A DNA stretch of 64,000 bases from Bradyrhizobium yuanmingense (GTDB lineage Bacteria > Pseudomonadota > Alphaproteobacteria > Rhizobiales > Xanthobacteraceae), in contig NZ_JARFML010000013.1 in the NCBI RefSeq assembly GCF_029167105.1, forward strand, positions 62,001-126,000, written 5' to 3'. The notes beneath the pieces are model-generated. The model was given only the letters and a program-made list of their open reading frames with translations, did no database searches and was not told where the DNA came from. How positions within the stretch are numbered: the stretch's first letter is position 1; each line of letters begins with the position of its first letter. Below are positions 54,508-63,452 of this stretch, one piece after another. Made by a program: the position numbers and the translations under genes.

Positions 54508-55806
54508 TCAACAGTCCAGAGTGTTGTCTCGCTCCCATTGGGTCAGATGGCGTGCGTAGTCGTTCCACTCCTCATGCTTCAGCTTGAGATAGGCGGGTAC
54601 GAACTCCCCGAGATGATCCCGCAGCACGCTTGAATGCTCGAGCGCTCGCAAGGCATCGAGCAGATTCATCGGGAGCCGCTTGGCCGAGGTCACGGTGTGC
54701 CCCTCGGTATACATGTTGATATCGAGCCGCTTTCCGGGATCTCGCTTGTTGCTGAGGCCGTCGAGTCCGGCGGATAGGACCGCGGCCTGCAGCAGGTAGG
54801 GATTGGCAGCACCGTCGGCGAGCCGCAGCTCGAAACGGCCGGCCTCGGGAATTCGGATCAAGTGGGTTCGGTTGTTTCCGGTGTAGGTGACCGAGTTCGG
54901 CGCCCAGGTCGCGCCCGAGACCGTTCGCGGCGCGTTGATACGCTTGTAAGAATTAACCGAAGGATTGAGGATAGCGGCCAGGGCGTCAGCCGAATTGATC
55001 ACGCCGCCGAGGAAATGATAGCCGAGCTCGGAGACGCCGAGGTCGCCGCCTTCGTCCTCGAACAGGTTTCGCTCACCTTTCCACAGCGACACGTGCACAT
55101 GACAACCGCTGCCGGTCAGCGAGATGAATGGCTTCGGCATGAAGGTCGCGCGGAGGCCATGCTTCTCGGCGATGGAGCGCGCCATGTATTTGAAGAAGGC
55201 ATGCCGGTCGGCCGTGACCAGCGCCTCATCGAATTGCCAGTTCATTTCGAACTGGCCGTTGGCATCCTCGTGATCGTTCTGATAGGGCTGCCAGCCGAGC
55301 TCCAGCATGGCGTCGCAGAGCTCACTGATGACATCGTAGCGCCGCATCAGCGCCTGCTGATCATAGCAAGGCTTTGTCTGCCGGTCGGCGGTGTCGCAGA
55401 CTTCGCGGCCATCCTCGGTCAGCAGGAAGAACTCGCACTCCACGCCGGTCTTCATTGTCAGGCCAGCGCTCGCAGCCTCCGCGATCTTGCGCTTGAGCAC
55501 GTTGCGCGGCGCGTGCGCAACCGGTTTGCCGTTCATCCAGGGATCGGCGGCCAACCAGCCGACCTCGCGCCGCCAAGGCAACTGGATGAGCGTATCGGGA
55601 TCCGGCACGGCAAACAGATCCGGATCAGCAGGCGTCATATCGAGCCAAGTGGCGAAGCCGGCAAATCCCGCGCCGTTCTTGGCCATGCCGTCGATCGCCG
55701 CGGCCGGCACCAACTTGGCCCGCTGCACGCCGAACAGATCGGCAAAGGAGATCAGAAAGTATTTGATTCCCTTCTCGCGCGCTGTATCCGAAAGCTTCGT
55801 TGACAT
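54508..55806 (-). CDS. gmaS: Gamma-glutamylmethylamide synthetase (glutamine synthetase family, GlnT-like)
   Basis: This 432-residue member of the glutamine synthetase fold would join methylamine to glutamate using ATP. Seen: GVECEFFLL (metal site), DHEDANGQFEMNWQFD, FMPKPFISLTGSGCHVHVSL with the catalytic loop, NSYKRI and RFELRLADGAANPYL. The fold alone cannot separate GmaS from GlnA III/GlnT. The assignment rests on the adjoining mgsCBA and divergent mgdABCD genes. GGAG lies 6 nt before ATG 55806; ATG 55809 is equally possible. It is the last gene of the minus-strand set. Confidence 0.85.
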   Translation of the reverse strand: MSTKLSDTAREKGIKYFLISFADLFGVQRAKLVPAAAIDGMAKNGAGFAGFATWLDMTPADPDLFAVPDPDTLIQLPWRREVGWLAADPWMNGKPVAHAPRNVLKRKIAEAASAGLTMKTGVECEFFLLTEDGREVCDTADRQTKPCYDQQALMRRYDVISELCDAMLELGWQPYQNDHEDANGQFEMNWQFDEALVTADRHAFFKYMARSIAEKHGLRATFMPKPFISLTGSGCHVHVSLWKGERNLFEDEGGDLGVSELGYHFLGGVINSADALAAILNPSVNSYKRINAPRTVSGATWAPNSVTYTGNNRTHLIRIPEAGRFELRLADGAANPYLLQAAVLSAGLDGLSNKRDPGKRLDINMYTEGHTVTSAKRLPMNLLDALRALEHSSVLRDHLGEFVPAYLKLKHEEWNDYARHLTQWERDNTLDC

Positions 55807-55839
55807 CATTGTCTCCACGCTACTCGCCGTTGAGCAGGT

Positions 55840-57189
55840 TCACGTCAAATCCGTCTTCGGATCGTGATGACCCGGTATCCACGAAGTTCCGGCCAAGGGG
55901 ACGCGCGCCATCGCCGCGGCTTCGAGCGTCAGCGCCACGAGGTCCTCGGGCTCAAGATTATGGACGTGGCTCTTGCCACACGCACGAGCGATGGTTTGGG
56001 TCTCGAGTGTCAGCACCGAGAGATAGTTTGCAAGGCGCCGGCCGGCCTTGACCGGGTCGAGCCGTGCGGCAAGCTCCGGGTCCTGCGTCGTGATCCCGGC
56101 GGGATCGCGTCCGTCCTGCCAGTCGTCATAGGCCCCTGCAGTGCTCCCCAATTTCCGATACTCGTCTTCGAGGCTGGGATCATTGTCGCCGATCGCGATC
56201 AGCGCGGCCGTCCCGATCGAGACCGCGTCCGCTCCCAACGCGAGCGCCTTGGCCACATCCGCGCCGTTGCGGATGCCGCCCGATACGATCAATTGGACCT
56301 TGCGATGCATGCCGAGATCCTGCAAAGCCTGTGCCGCGGGCCGGATCGCAGCGAGGATCGGCAACCCGACATGCTCGATGAACACGTCCTGCGTCGCAGC
56401 CGTGCCGCCTTGCATGCCATCAAGAACAACGACGTCGGCACCGGACTTCACCGCGAGCGCCGTATCGTAATAGGGCCTGCTGGCCCCGACCTTGACGTAA
56501 ATCGGCTTTTCCCAGTCGGTGATCTCGCGCAATTCCTCGATCTTGATTTCGAGATCATCTGGCCCGGTCCAATCCGGATGCCGGCAGGCCGAGCGCTGAT
56601 CGATGCCTTCCGGCAACGTCCGCATCCTGGCGATGCGCGGCGAGATCTTCTGGCCCAGCAGCATGCCGCCACCACCGGGCTTGGCGCCCTGCCCGATCAC
56701 GATCTCAATCGCATCCGCGCGCCGGAGATCGTCCGGATTCATACCGTAACGTGAAGGCAGGTATTGATAGACCAGGATCGACGAGTGTCCGCGTTCCTCG
56801 TCAGTCATGCCCCCGTCACCGGTCGTGGTCGAGGTACCGACTGCGGATGCGCCGCGCCCCAAAGCCTCTTTCGCTGGCGCCGACAGCGCACCAAAGCTCA
56901 TGCCGGCGATCGTGATCGGAATCTTCAATTCGATCGGCTTGCTGGCAAAGCGGCCGCCAAGCACGACATTGGTGCCGCAGCGCTCGCGATAACCCTCCAG
57001 CGGATATCTGGAGATCGACGCGCCGAGAAACAGCAGGTCATCGAAATGCGGCAGCTTGCGCTTGGCGCCGCCGCCGCGGATGTCGTAGATGCCCGTCGCC
57101 GCCGCGCGCTGGATCTCGGCGATGGCCTGCGGATCGAAGGTCGCGGAAAATCGCGGAGGGGTGGCGGCTTTCGGACTTTGTGCGTTCAT
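55840..57189 (-). CDS. mgsC: N-methylglutamate synthase subunit C (FMN/glutamate synthase-type domain)
   Basis: This 449-residue protein is homologous to the FMN-binding central domain of glutamate synthase (also called GlxD). Seen: ITIAGMSFGALSAPAKEALGRGA, GTSTTTGDGGMTDEE, IGQGAKPGGGGMLLGQKI, VLDGMQGGTAATQDVF and LIVSGGIRNGADVAKALALGADAV. In the N-methylglutamate pathway it transfers the methylamino group from gamma-glutamylmethylamide to make N-methylglutamate with MgsA and MgsB. The ribosome binding site is weak. It is 17 bp from mgsB and 33 bp from gmaS. Confidence 0.9.
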   Translation of the reverse strand: MNAQSPKAATPPRFSATFDPQAIAEIQRAAATGIYDIRGGGAKRKLPHFDDLLFLGASISRYPLEGYRERCGTNVVLGGRFASKPIELKIPITIAGMSFGALSAPAKEALGRGASAVGTSTTTGDGGMTDEERGHSSILVYQYLPSRYGMNPDDLRRADAIEIVIGQGAKPGGGGMLLGQKISPRIARMRTLPEGIDQRSACRHPDWTGPDDLEIKIEELREITDWEKPIYVKVGASRPYYDTALAVKSGADVVVLDGMQGGTAATQDVFIEHVGLPILAAIRPAAQALQDLGMHRKVQLIVSGGIRNGADVAKALALGADAVSIGTAALIAIGDNDPSLEDEYRKLGSTAGAYDDWQDGRDPAGITTQDPELAARLDPVKAGRRLANYLSVLTLETQTIARACGKSHVHNLEPEDLVALTLEAAAMARVPLAGTSWIPGHHDPKTDLT

Positions 57190-57206
57190 CGGGAAGCCGT
57201 CCTGCC

Positions 57207-57902
57207 TCAGTAAGCATCGACGTTGTCGATGTGGAAATGATAGAGCTTGCGGGCCGATCCGTAGAGCCGGAAACCGTCTGGGCCGCCGTCCGAACCGGCC
57301 GACAGCCCTGCTCTCTCCAGCACCCTGCGAAGAATGACCTTGTCCTCGTCCGACAACGGCTTCTCGATGCAGTCTGCACCGAGGCTTGCCACCGATCCGC
57401 GCACGAAAAGCCGCGCCTCGTAGATGGAATCGCCGAGCGCCTCGCCGGCATCGCCAAACACGACGAGAGTGCCGGCCTGCGCCATGAACGCACTCATCGG
57501 ACCGATCGAGCCTTTCACGACGATATCGATGCCCTTCATCGAAATGCCGCAACGCGCCGACGCATTGCCCTCGATAACCAACAGCCCGCCAACGCCGGTC
57601 GCCCCCGCTGCCTGGCTGGCGTCGCCCTTCACCCGGACCTCGCCGGAAACCATGTTCTCGGCAACCCCGACGCCGGCATTTCCATGGATGACGATCGTGG
57701 CATGTTTGTTCATGCCCGCGCAGTAATAGCCGACATGCCCCTTCACCTCGACGGTCACGGGGGCATCGAGACCGCAGGCGATGGCATGCTTGCCTTGCGG
57801 ATGCTCGATCACCCATCGCGTCTCGTTGGTCTCCGGCGTGAGACGATGCAGCTCGCCATTGAGTTCACGGACGCTGCTTTCTTCGAGATCGACGGAGCGC
57901 AT
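57207..57902 (-). CDS. mgsB: N-methylglutamate synthase subunit B (GXGXG domain)
   Basis: This is a 231-residue beta-helix protein matching the C-terminal GXGXG domain of glutamate synthase (GlxC). Repeated turns of the type GNAGVGVAENMVSGEVRVKG, GGLLVIEGNASARCGISMKG and GTLVVFGDAGEALGDSIYE are visible. It has a structural role, holding the synthase complex together. Its start codon shares one base with the mgsA stop (TGATG). Confidence 0.9.
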   Translation of the reverse strand: MRSVDLEESSVRELNGELHRLTPETNETRWVIEHPQGKHAIACGLDAPVTVEVKGHVGYYCAGMNKHATIVIHGNAGVGVAENMVSGEVRVKGDASQAAGATGVGGLLVIEGNASARCGISMKGIDIVVKGSIGPMSAFMAQAGTLVVFGDAGEALGDSIYEARLFVRGSVASLGADCIEKPLSDEDKVILRRVLERAGLSAGSDGGPDGFRLYGSARKLYHFHIDNVDAY

Positions 57903-58795
57903 CAACGCAATTCCCACGCATAGACCCTGGCCGGCTCCGGCTCGAAGACCCGCGCTTTCTCTGCATTGGGAAGCACGGCGAGCGCGCGATATTCCGATCC
58001 GAACGCGACATAGTCGTCGGTCTCCGCCATGACCGCCGGCTTGCAACTGATGGGATCGCGGAGCACCGCGAAACCACTCTCGGTTCCGACCACGAATGTG
58101 AAGAACCCGTCGAGATCGGCGAGACTGTCCGACAACGCCTGCTCCAGCGACGCACCCTGCTGCATGCGCCAAGTCAGGAAACCCGCGGCAACCTCGCTGT
58201 CGTTGTCCGTTTCGAACGTCAGCCCTTCCCGGCTGAGCAAGCGCCGCACGCCGCAATGATTTGAAAGCGAGCCGTTATGAACCAGACACTGGTCCTTTCC
58301 GGTCGAAAACGGGTGTGCGCCACGCGTCGTGACGGCGGATTCGGTTGCCATCCGGGTGTGGCCGATGCCGTGCGTGCCGCCCATTCCCGACAGCCCGAAC
58401 CGCCTGGCGACTTGCTCCGGAAGCCCGACCTCCTTGAACAGCTCCATCCTGGCGCCCACGCCGACCAGCGCCACGCGACTGTCGCGCGCGATCAGCAACC
58501 GCACCTCTTGTTCACGCGCCAACGGCACTGAGACCACGGCGTGGGTGTCGTGAAAGACTGAGTCCAGATCGCCCGCGCCCGCCTTGCCGAGAGCCGCCAC
58601 CGCCTCACGAATCTCGACGGCCGATGCTGCACGCAGCGTAAGCTTGACGTGATCCGCTTGCGAGCTGCCGTAGACCGCGAACCCAGCGCTGTCGGGACCG
58701 CGGTCGCTCATCACGCCGAGCATGGCCGCAAGGTGAAACCCGAGCTCAGGATGCAACCCGGGGTTCTTGAGGAATAGACCGACAATACCGCACAT
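57902..58795 (-). CDS. mgsA: N-methylglutamate synthase subunit A (class II glutamine amidotransferase)
   Basis: This is a 297-residue amidotransferase domain protein (GlxB). The N terminus is MCGIVGLF, with Cys2 as the Ntn nucleophile after removal of Met. GIGHTRMATESAVTTRGAHPF and QCLVHNGSLSNH bind the glutamyl chain. It would cleave gamma-glutamylmethylamide. The start at 58795 with GGAG upstream is required for the catalytic Cys; the frame runs on to 58849. First gene of the mgsABC-gmaS operon. Confidence 0.92.
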   Translation of the reverse strand: MCGIVGLFLKNPGLHPELGFHLAAMLGVMSDRGPDSAGFAVYGSSQADHVKLTLRAASAVEIREAVAALGKAGAGDLDSVFHDTHAVVSVPLAREQEVRLLIARDSRVALVGVGARMELFKEVGLPEQVARRFGLSGMGGTHGIGHTRMATESAVTTRGAHPFSTGKDQCLVHNGSLSNHCGVRRLLSREGLTFETDNDSEVAAGFLTWRMQQGASLEQALSDSLADLDGFFTFVVGTESGFAVLRDPISCKPAVMAETDDYVAFGSEYRALAVLPNAEKARVFEPEPARVYAWELR

Positions 58796-58854
58796 GCCTG
58801 CTCTCCATCGGGCGAACCATGCATATCGTCCCGTGTGGACGGCTGTCAACTATT

Positions 58855-58869
58855 GAGAACAATGTTTTC
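58855..58869. promoter_or_regulatory. Near-palindrome in the mgs/mgd divergent promoter
   Basis: GAGAAC-AAT-GTTTTC, with 5 of 6 arm positions paired, lies in the 140-bp gap between the divergent mgsA and mgdA starts. It is AT-rich and central, as expected for a regulator serving both operons. No regulator gene is visible in the window. Confidence 0.4.
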
Positions 58870-58935
58870 TTGTCAGGAAATATCGAATAGTGTGGTCCGG
58901 GCTCGGCTTCCATCAAACCCAATGCGATCCTCTCC

Positions 58936-60186
58936 ATGCACTACTCGATCTTCAGTCTCGCTCATCAAGCCCTGCTCGGCCATCGCGGCTGGACGGCGGC
59001 TTGGCGCGACGCCAGCCCGAAACCGTCCTACGACGTCATCGTCGTCGGCGGCGGCGGACACGGCCTTGCGACGGCTTACTATCTCGCGAGACATTTCGGC
59101 ATCGCCAACATCGCCGTGCTGGAAAAGGGCTGGATCGGCTCCGGCAATGCTGGCCGCAACACCACGATCATCCGCTCGAACTACCTGCTGCCCGGCAACA
59201 ATCCCTTCTACGAATTCTCGATGCAGCTCTGGGAGGGCCTGGAGAAAGATCTGAACTACAACGCGATGGTGAGCCAGCGTGGCGTGCTGAACCTGTTTCA
59301 CTCCGATGCGCAACGCGACGCCGCAGCCCGCCGCGGCAACGCGATGCGGCTGCATGGCGTCGACGCCGAACTGCTCGACCGGACCGCCGTCCGGCGCATG
59401 CTGCCGTTCCTCGATTTCGACAATGCCCGATTTCCGATCGAGGGCGGCCTGCTGCAGCGACGCGGCGGAACGGCCCGTCACGACGCCGTCGTATGGGGCT
59501 ATGCGCGCGCGGCCAGCGACCGCGGCGTCGACATCGTCCAGAATTGCGAAGTTACCGGCATGATCCGCGAGGGCGATCGCATCGTCGGCGTGGAAACAAC
59601 GCGCGGGACGATCCGCGCACCAAGGGTGGCGCTGGCGGTTGCCGGGAATACCTCGCGGCTGACGGCCATGGCCGGTCTGCGCATGCCGATCGAAAGCCAC
59701 GTCTTGCAGGCCTTCGTCAGCGAGGCCATCAAGCCGTTGATTCCGGGTGTCGTCACCTTCGGCGCAGGCCACTTCTATATCAGCCAGTCCGACAAGGGCG
59801 GCCTCGTGTTCGGCGGCGACATCGATGGCTACAATTCCTATGCGCAACGCGGCAATCTGCCGACCGTAGAGGATGTCTGCGAAAGCGGCATGGCATTGAT
59901 GCCCATGATTGGACGGTTACGGATGTTGCGCTCATGGGGTGGCATCATGGACATGTCCATGGACGGTTCGCCCATCATCGACCACACGCCGCTTGACGGC
60001 CTCTATCTGAATGCCGGCTGGTGCTATGGCGGGTTCAAGGCCACGCCGGCATCCGGCTGGTGCTTCGCCCATCTGATTGCCCGCGACGAACCGCATCCAG
60101 TGGCACGCGCCTTCCGGCTCGACCGTTTCGCGAGTGGCCATTTGCTCGATGAAAAGGGCCAGGGCGCCCAACCCAATCTGCACTGA
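58936..60186 (+). CDS. mgdA: N-methylglutamate dehydrogenase/sarcosine oxidase subunit beta
   Basis: This 416-residue FAD protein is homologous to SoxB. Seen: VIVVGGGGHGLATAYYLARHFG (dinucleotide fold at ~33-54), GWIGSGNAGRNTTIIRSNYL, and the covalent-flavin/substrate region HFYISQSDKGGLVFGGDIDGYNSY. It oxidises the N-methyl group, releasing a methylene unit for tetrahydrofolate. By sequence it could be sarcosine oxidase (soxB); the neighbouring mgs and gmaS genes favour N-methylglutamate. There is no clear Shine-Dalgarno before ATG 58936. Confidence 0.87.
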   Translation: MHYSIFSLAHQALLGHRGWTAAWRDASPKPSYDVIVVGGGGHGLATAYYLARHFGIANIAVLEKGWIGSGNAGRNTTIIRSNYLLPGNNPFYEFSMQLWEGLEKDLNYNAMVSQRGVLNLFHSDAQRDAAARRGNAMRLHGVDAELLDRTAVRRMLPFLDFDNARFPIEGGLLQRRGGTARHDAVVWGYARAASDRGVDIVQNCEVTGMIREGDRIVGVETTRGTIRAPRVALAVAGNTSRLTAMAGLRMPIESHVLQAFVSEAIKPLIPGVVTFGAGHFYISQSDKGGLVFGGDIDGYNSYAQRGNLPTVEDVCESGMALMPMIGRLRMLRSWGGIMDMSMDGSPIIDHTPLDGLYLNAGWCYGGFKATPASGWCFAHLIARDEPHPVARAFRLDRFASGHLLDEKGQGAQPNLH

Positions 60187-60198
60187 AGGCCGATCGGC

Positions 60199-60468
60199 AT
60201 GCGCATTCCCTGCCCGTTCTGCGGCAATCGCGACGTCAGCGAATTCGCCTATCTTGGCGATGCCAGCGCCCCGCGGCCGGCCGCCGACGCACCCGACGCC
60301 GACCGCCAATTCTTCGAAGCGGTCTATCTGCGGGACAATCCGTCCGGGCTGCATCGCGAACTCTGGTATCACGCGTCCGGCTGTCGAAGTTGGCTGGAAG
60401 TCGAGCGCAATATCAGGACCCATGAAATCACCAAAGCCAGCTTTGCCCGCGACCGGGTCCGTGCATGA
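60199..60468 (+). CDS. mgdB: N-methylglutamate dehydrogenase/sarcosine oxidase subunit delta
   Basis: This is an 89-residue zinc-binding subunit (SoxD-like). It begins MRIPCPFCGNRDVSEF with two close cysteines; HRELWYHASGCRSWLEVERN holds later His/Cys ligands. It is a small structural subunit of the heterotetramer. Its stop overlaps the mgdC start (ATGA, 60465-60468). Confidence 0.92.
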   Translation: MRIPCPFCGNRDVSEFAYLGDASAPRPAADAPDADRQFFEAVYLRDNPSGLHRELWYHASGCRSWLEVERNIRTHEITKASFARDRVRA

Positions 60469-63452
60469 GCGACATCAGCGCCCCGCAACCCAACCGAATC
60501 GACGGCGGTCTGATCGACCGCAGCACAGCATTGCGCTTCCACTTCGATGGCAAGTGCTACCAGGGCTTTCAGGGCGATACGCTGGCATCCGCTCTTCTCG
60601 CGTCCGGTGTCAGGATCGTCGGCCGCTCGTTCAAGTATCATCGTCCGCGCGGCATCATGACCGCCGGCGCCGAGGAGCCGAATGCGCTCGTGGAATTGAG
60701 AAGCGGCGCACGTCGCGAGCCGAACACGCGCGCCACCACCGCCGAACTGTATGATGGGCTCGAGGCCCGGAGCCAGAACCGCTGGCCGTCGCTGCGTTAC
60801 GATATCGGTGCGGTCAACTCGCTGTTGTCGTCCCTGTTTGTCGCCGGATTCTACTACAAGACCTTCATGTGGCCCGCTTCGTTCTGGGAACGGGTCTATG
60901 AGCCTCTGATCCGACGTGCCGCTGGCCTCGGCCGGGCCAGCCTGCAGCCCGATCCCGACCAGTACGAGAAGGCGTACGCCTTCTGCGACGTGCTGGTCAT
61001 CGGCGGTGGCCCTGGCGGTCTCGCTGCGGCGCTAGCAGCGGGACGCGCGGGCGCCCGGGTCATCATCGCCGATGATGACTTCATCCCCGGCGGCCGGCTG
61101 AACAACGACGTCCACACCATCGACGGCCTCTCAGGCGTTGAATGGGCCAAATACACCGCCAAAGAGCTGGACGCACTTCCGAACGTCACAATGATGCTGC
61201 GGACCACAATCTTCGGCGCCTATGACGGGGGCACTTTCGGCGCGCTCGAACGCGTTTCCGATCACCTGCCCGTTCCCCCCGCACACCAGCCGCGGCAGCG
61301 CCTATGGAAGATCGTGGCGCAGCGATCCATTCTTGCGGCAGGTGCCATCGAACGGCCGATCGTGTTCGGCGGCAATGACCGCCCCGGAATCATGCTGGCC
61401 TCCGCGGTGCGCACCTATCTCAATCGCTACGGCGTGACGCCGGGCAAGGCGGCGACCCTGTTCACGAGTTGCGACGACGGCTGGCGCACCGCGCTCGACC
61501 TCGCGCGTGCCGGAGTCAAGGTCGAAGCCATCATCGATGCACGATCCGAGATCTCCCCATCGCTGGTCGCCTCCGGCCAGACGATCGGCGCCAGACTGTT
61601 GAAGGGCGCGCACGTCATCGACACACGCGGCGCACATGGCCTCAGCCAAATTCGCGTGCGGACCAATAAGGGCGACGACATCGCGATCGAGTCCGACCTG
61701 CTTGCGGTCAGCGGCGGCTGGAATCCGAACCTCGCGCTCTCGACCCATCTCGGCGGTCGTCCGCGCTGGTCCGAGGAACGCTCGGCCTTCCTGCCCGACG
61801 ATCTGCCGCGGGATCTCGTCGTCATCGGCGCCGCGAGCGACGCACTGACGCTGGCGGAGGCGCTGAAACAGGGGACGGCTGCCGGGGCGGCCAGTGCGGA
61901 TGCTGCCGGATTCAAATCCGGCGCCCTGCCCGAATTCGTCGTCGACGACGACGAGAGCATCTCCGGCGAGCCGCTGTGGCAAGTCGCGGCGTCCCGATCG
62001 AAGGCTTTCGTCGACTACCAGAACGACGTGACGCAGGCCGATATCGCACTTGCCGCCCGCGAGGGCTTTATGTCGGTCGAGCATCTGAAGCGCTATACCA
62101 CGCTCGGCATGGCTACCGACCAGGGCAAGATGGCAGCCGTGATCGGTCACGCCATGATGGCGGCGCTCACGGATCGTCCGATGCAGCAGGTCGGCACCAC
62201 CGTCGTGCGACCGCCCGTCACACCGGTCGCGATCGGCGCCTTCGCCGGCCGTCATCGCGGCCAGGATTTCCGCCCGGTCCGGCTGGCGCCGAGCCACCGC
62301 TGGGCCGAACAGCTCGGCGCGACCTTCGTCGACGCAGGCCCGTGGCGGCGCGCGCAGTGGTTCGCACGAGCAGGCGAAGCGGACTGGCTTTCAACCGTGA
62401 TTCGCGAGGTCAAGACCGTGCGCAGCGCCGTCGGCGTCTGCGACGTCTCGACCTTGGGCAAAATTGACGTCCAGGGCGCGGATGCCGGTATCTTCCTCGA
62501 TCGCATCTACATCAACACCTTCTCCACCCTGCCCGTCGGCAAGGTGCGCTATGGATTGATGCTGCGCGAGGACGGCATCGCGATGGATGACGGAACCTGC
62601 GCCCGCTTTGCGCCCGATCACTACGTGATGTCGACGACGACGGCGAACGCAGCGAAGGTGATGCAGCATCTCGATCACGCCCGACAGGTGCTCTGGCCTG
62701 AGCTCGACGTCCAGGCCATCTCCGTCACCGAGCAGTGGGCCCAATTCGCCATTGCCGGACCGCGTGGGCGCGATCTCCTGGATCGTCTTCTCGGCGGCGC
62801 GATCGACATATCTGATGCCGCATTTCCGTATCTCGCCTGCGCGGATTTCTGCTGGAGACGGCGGCCGGCGCGGCTGTTCCGCGTCTCCTTTTCGGGCGAG
62901 CTTGGCTACGAGTTGGCGGTCCCGGCGCGCTTTGCTGACGAGACGATCCGCGCCATCATGGAAGCCGGCGCCGAGTACGGCCTCACTCCATATGGCACCG
63001 AAGCGCTTGGCGTGATGCGCATCGAGAAGGGGCACATCGCGGGCAACGAGCTGAACGGCACCACCACCGCGCACGATCTGGGGCTCGGCCGGATGATGGG
63101 CAAGAAGGACTTTATCGGCAAAGTGCTTGCGCGTCGGCCCGGACTCGTCGATCCGGACCGTCCGGCCGTGATCGGGTTAAAGCCGATCGATCGCCGGCAA
63201 CGCCTGCGCAACGGCGCTCACCTGCTCTCGCCCGGTGCAGCCGTCAAGCTCGAGAACGATCAGGGATACGTCACGTCGTCGGCATTCTCGCCGATGCTCG
63301 GCCATTGGATTGCGCTGGCTCTGCTCGCATCCGGCCGAGAACGGGTGGGACAGATCTTGCGGGTCGTCGACCCTCTGCGAGGTGCCGATTTCGAGGCCGA
63401 GATATGTTCTCCCGTCTTCTATGATCCGGAAGGAGCGCGGCTGCGTGGCTGA
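60465..63452 (+). CDS. mgdC: N-methylglutamate dehydrogenase/sarcosine oxidase subunit alpha
   Basis: This is a 995-residue SoxA-like subunit. In order: an N-terminal ferredoxin-like domain (CYQGFQGDTLASALLASGVR, FKYHRPRGIMTAGAEEPNA), a Rossmann domain VLVIGGGPGGLAAALAAGRA (~178) with later FAD/NAD segments, and a C-terminal GcvT-like tetrahydrofolate domain (GVCDVSTLGKIDVQGADAG, FSGELGYELAVPARFA, GTEALGVMRIEKGHIAGNE). It channels the methylene group to tetrahydrofolate. Translation is coupled to mgdB, and the end overlaps mgdD by 8 bp. Confidence 0.92.
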   Translation: MSDISAPQPNRIDGGLIDRSTALRFHFDGKCYQGFQGDTLASALLASGVRIVGRSFKYHRPRGIMTAGAEEPNALVELRSGARREPNTRATTAELYDGLEARSQNRWPSLRYDIGAVNSLLSSLFVAGFYYKTFMWPASFWERVYEPLIRRAAGLGRASLQPDPDQYEKAYAFCDVLVIGGGPGGLAAALAAGRAGARVIIADDDFIPGGRLNNDVHTIDGLSGVEWAKYTAKELDALPNVTMMLRTTIFGAYDGGTFGALERVSDHLPVPPAHQPRQRLWKIVAQRSILAAGAIERPIVFGGNDRPGIMLASAVRTYLNRYGVTPGKAATLFTSCDDGWRTALDLARAGVKVEAIIDARSEISPSLVASGQTIGARLLKGAHVIDTRGAHGLSQIRVRTNKGDDIAIESDLLAVSGGWNPNLALSTHLGGRPRWSEERSAFLPDDLPRDLVVIGAASDALTLAEALKQGTAAGAASADAAGFKSGALPEFVVDDDESISGEPLWQVAASRSKAFVDYQNDVTQADIALAAREGFMSVEHLKRYTTLGMATDQGKMAAVIGHAMMAALTDRPMQQVGTTVVRPPVTPVAIGAFAGRHRGQDFRPVRLAPSHRWAEQLGATFVDAGPWRRAQWFARAGEADWLSTVIREVKTVRSAVGVCDVSTLGKIDVQGADAGIFLDRIYINTFSTLPVGKVRYGLMLREDGIAMDDGTCARFAPDHYVMSTTTANAAKVMQHLDHARQVLWPELDVQAISVTEQWAQFAIAGPRGRDLLDRLLGGAIDISDAAFPYLACADFCWRRRPARLFRVSFSGELGYELAVPARFADETIRAIMEAGAEYGLTPYGTEALGVMRIEKGHIAGNELNGTTTAHDLGLGRMMGKKDFIGKVLARRPGLVDPDRPAVIGLKPIDRRQRLRNGAHLLSPGAAVKLENDQGYVTSSAFSPMLGHWIALALLASGRERVGQILRVVDPLRGADFEAEICSPVFYDPEGARLRG

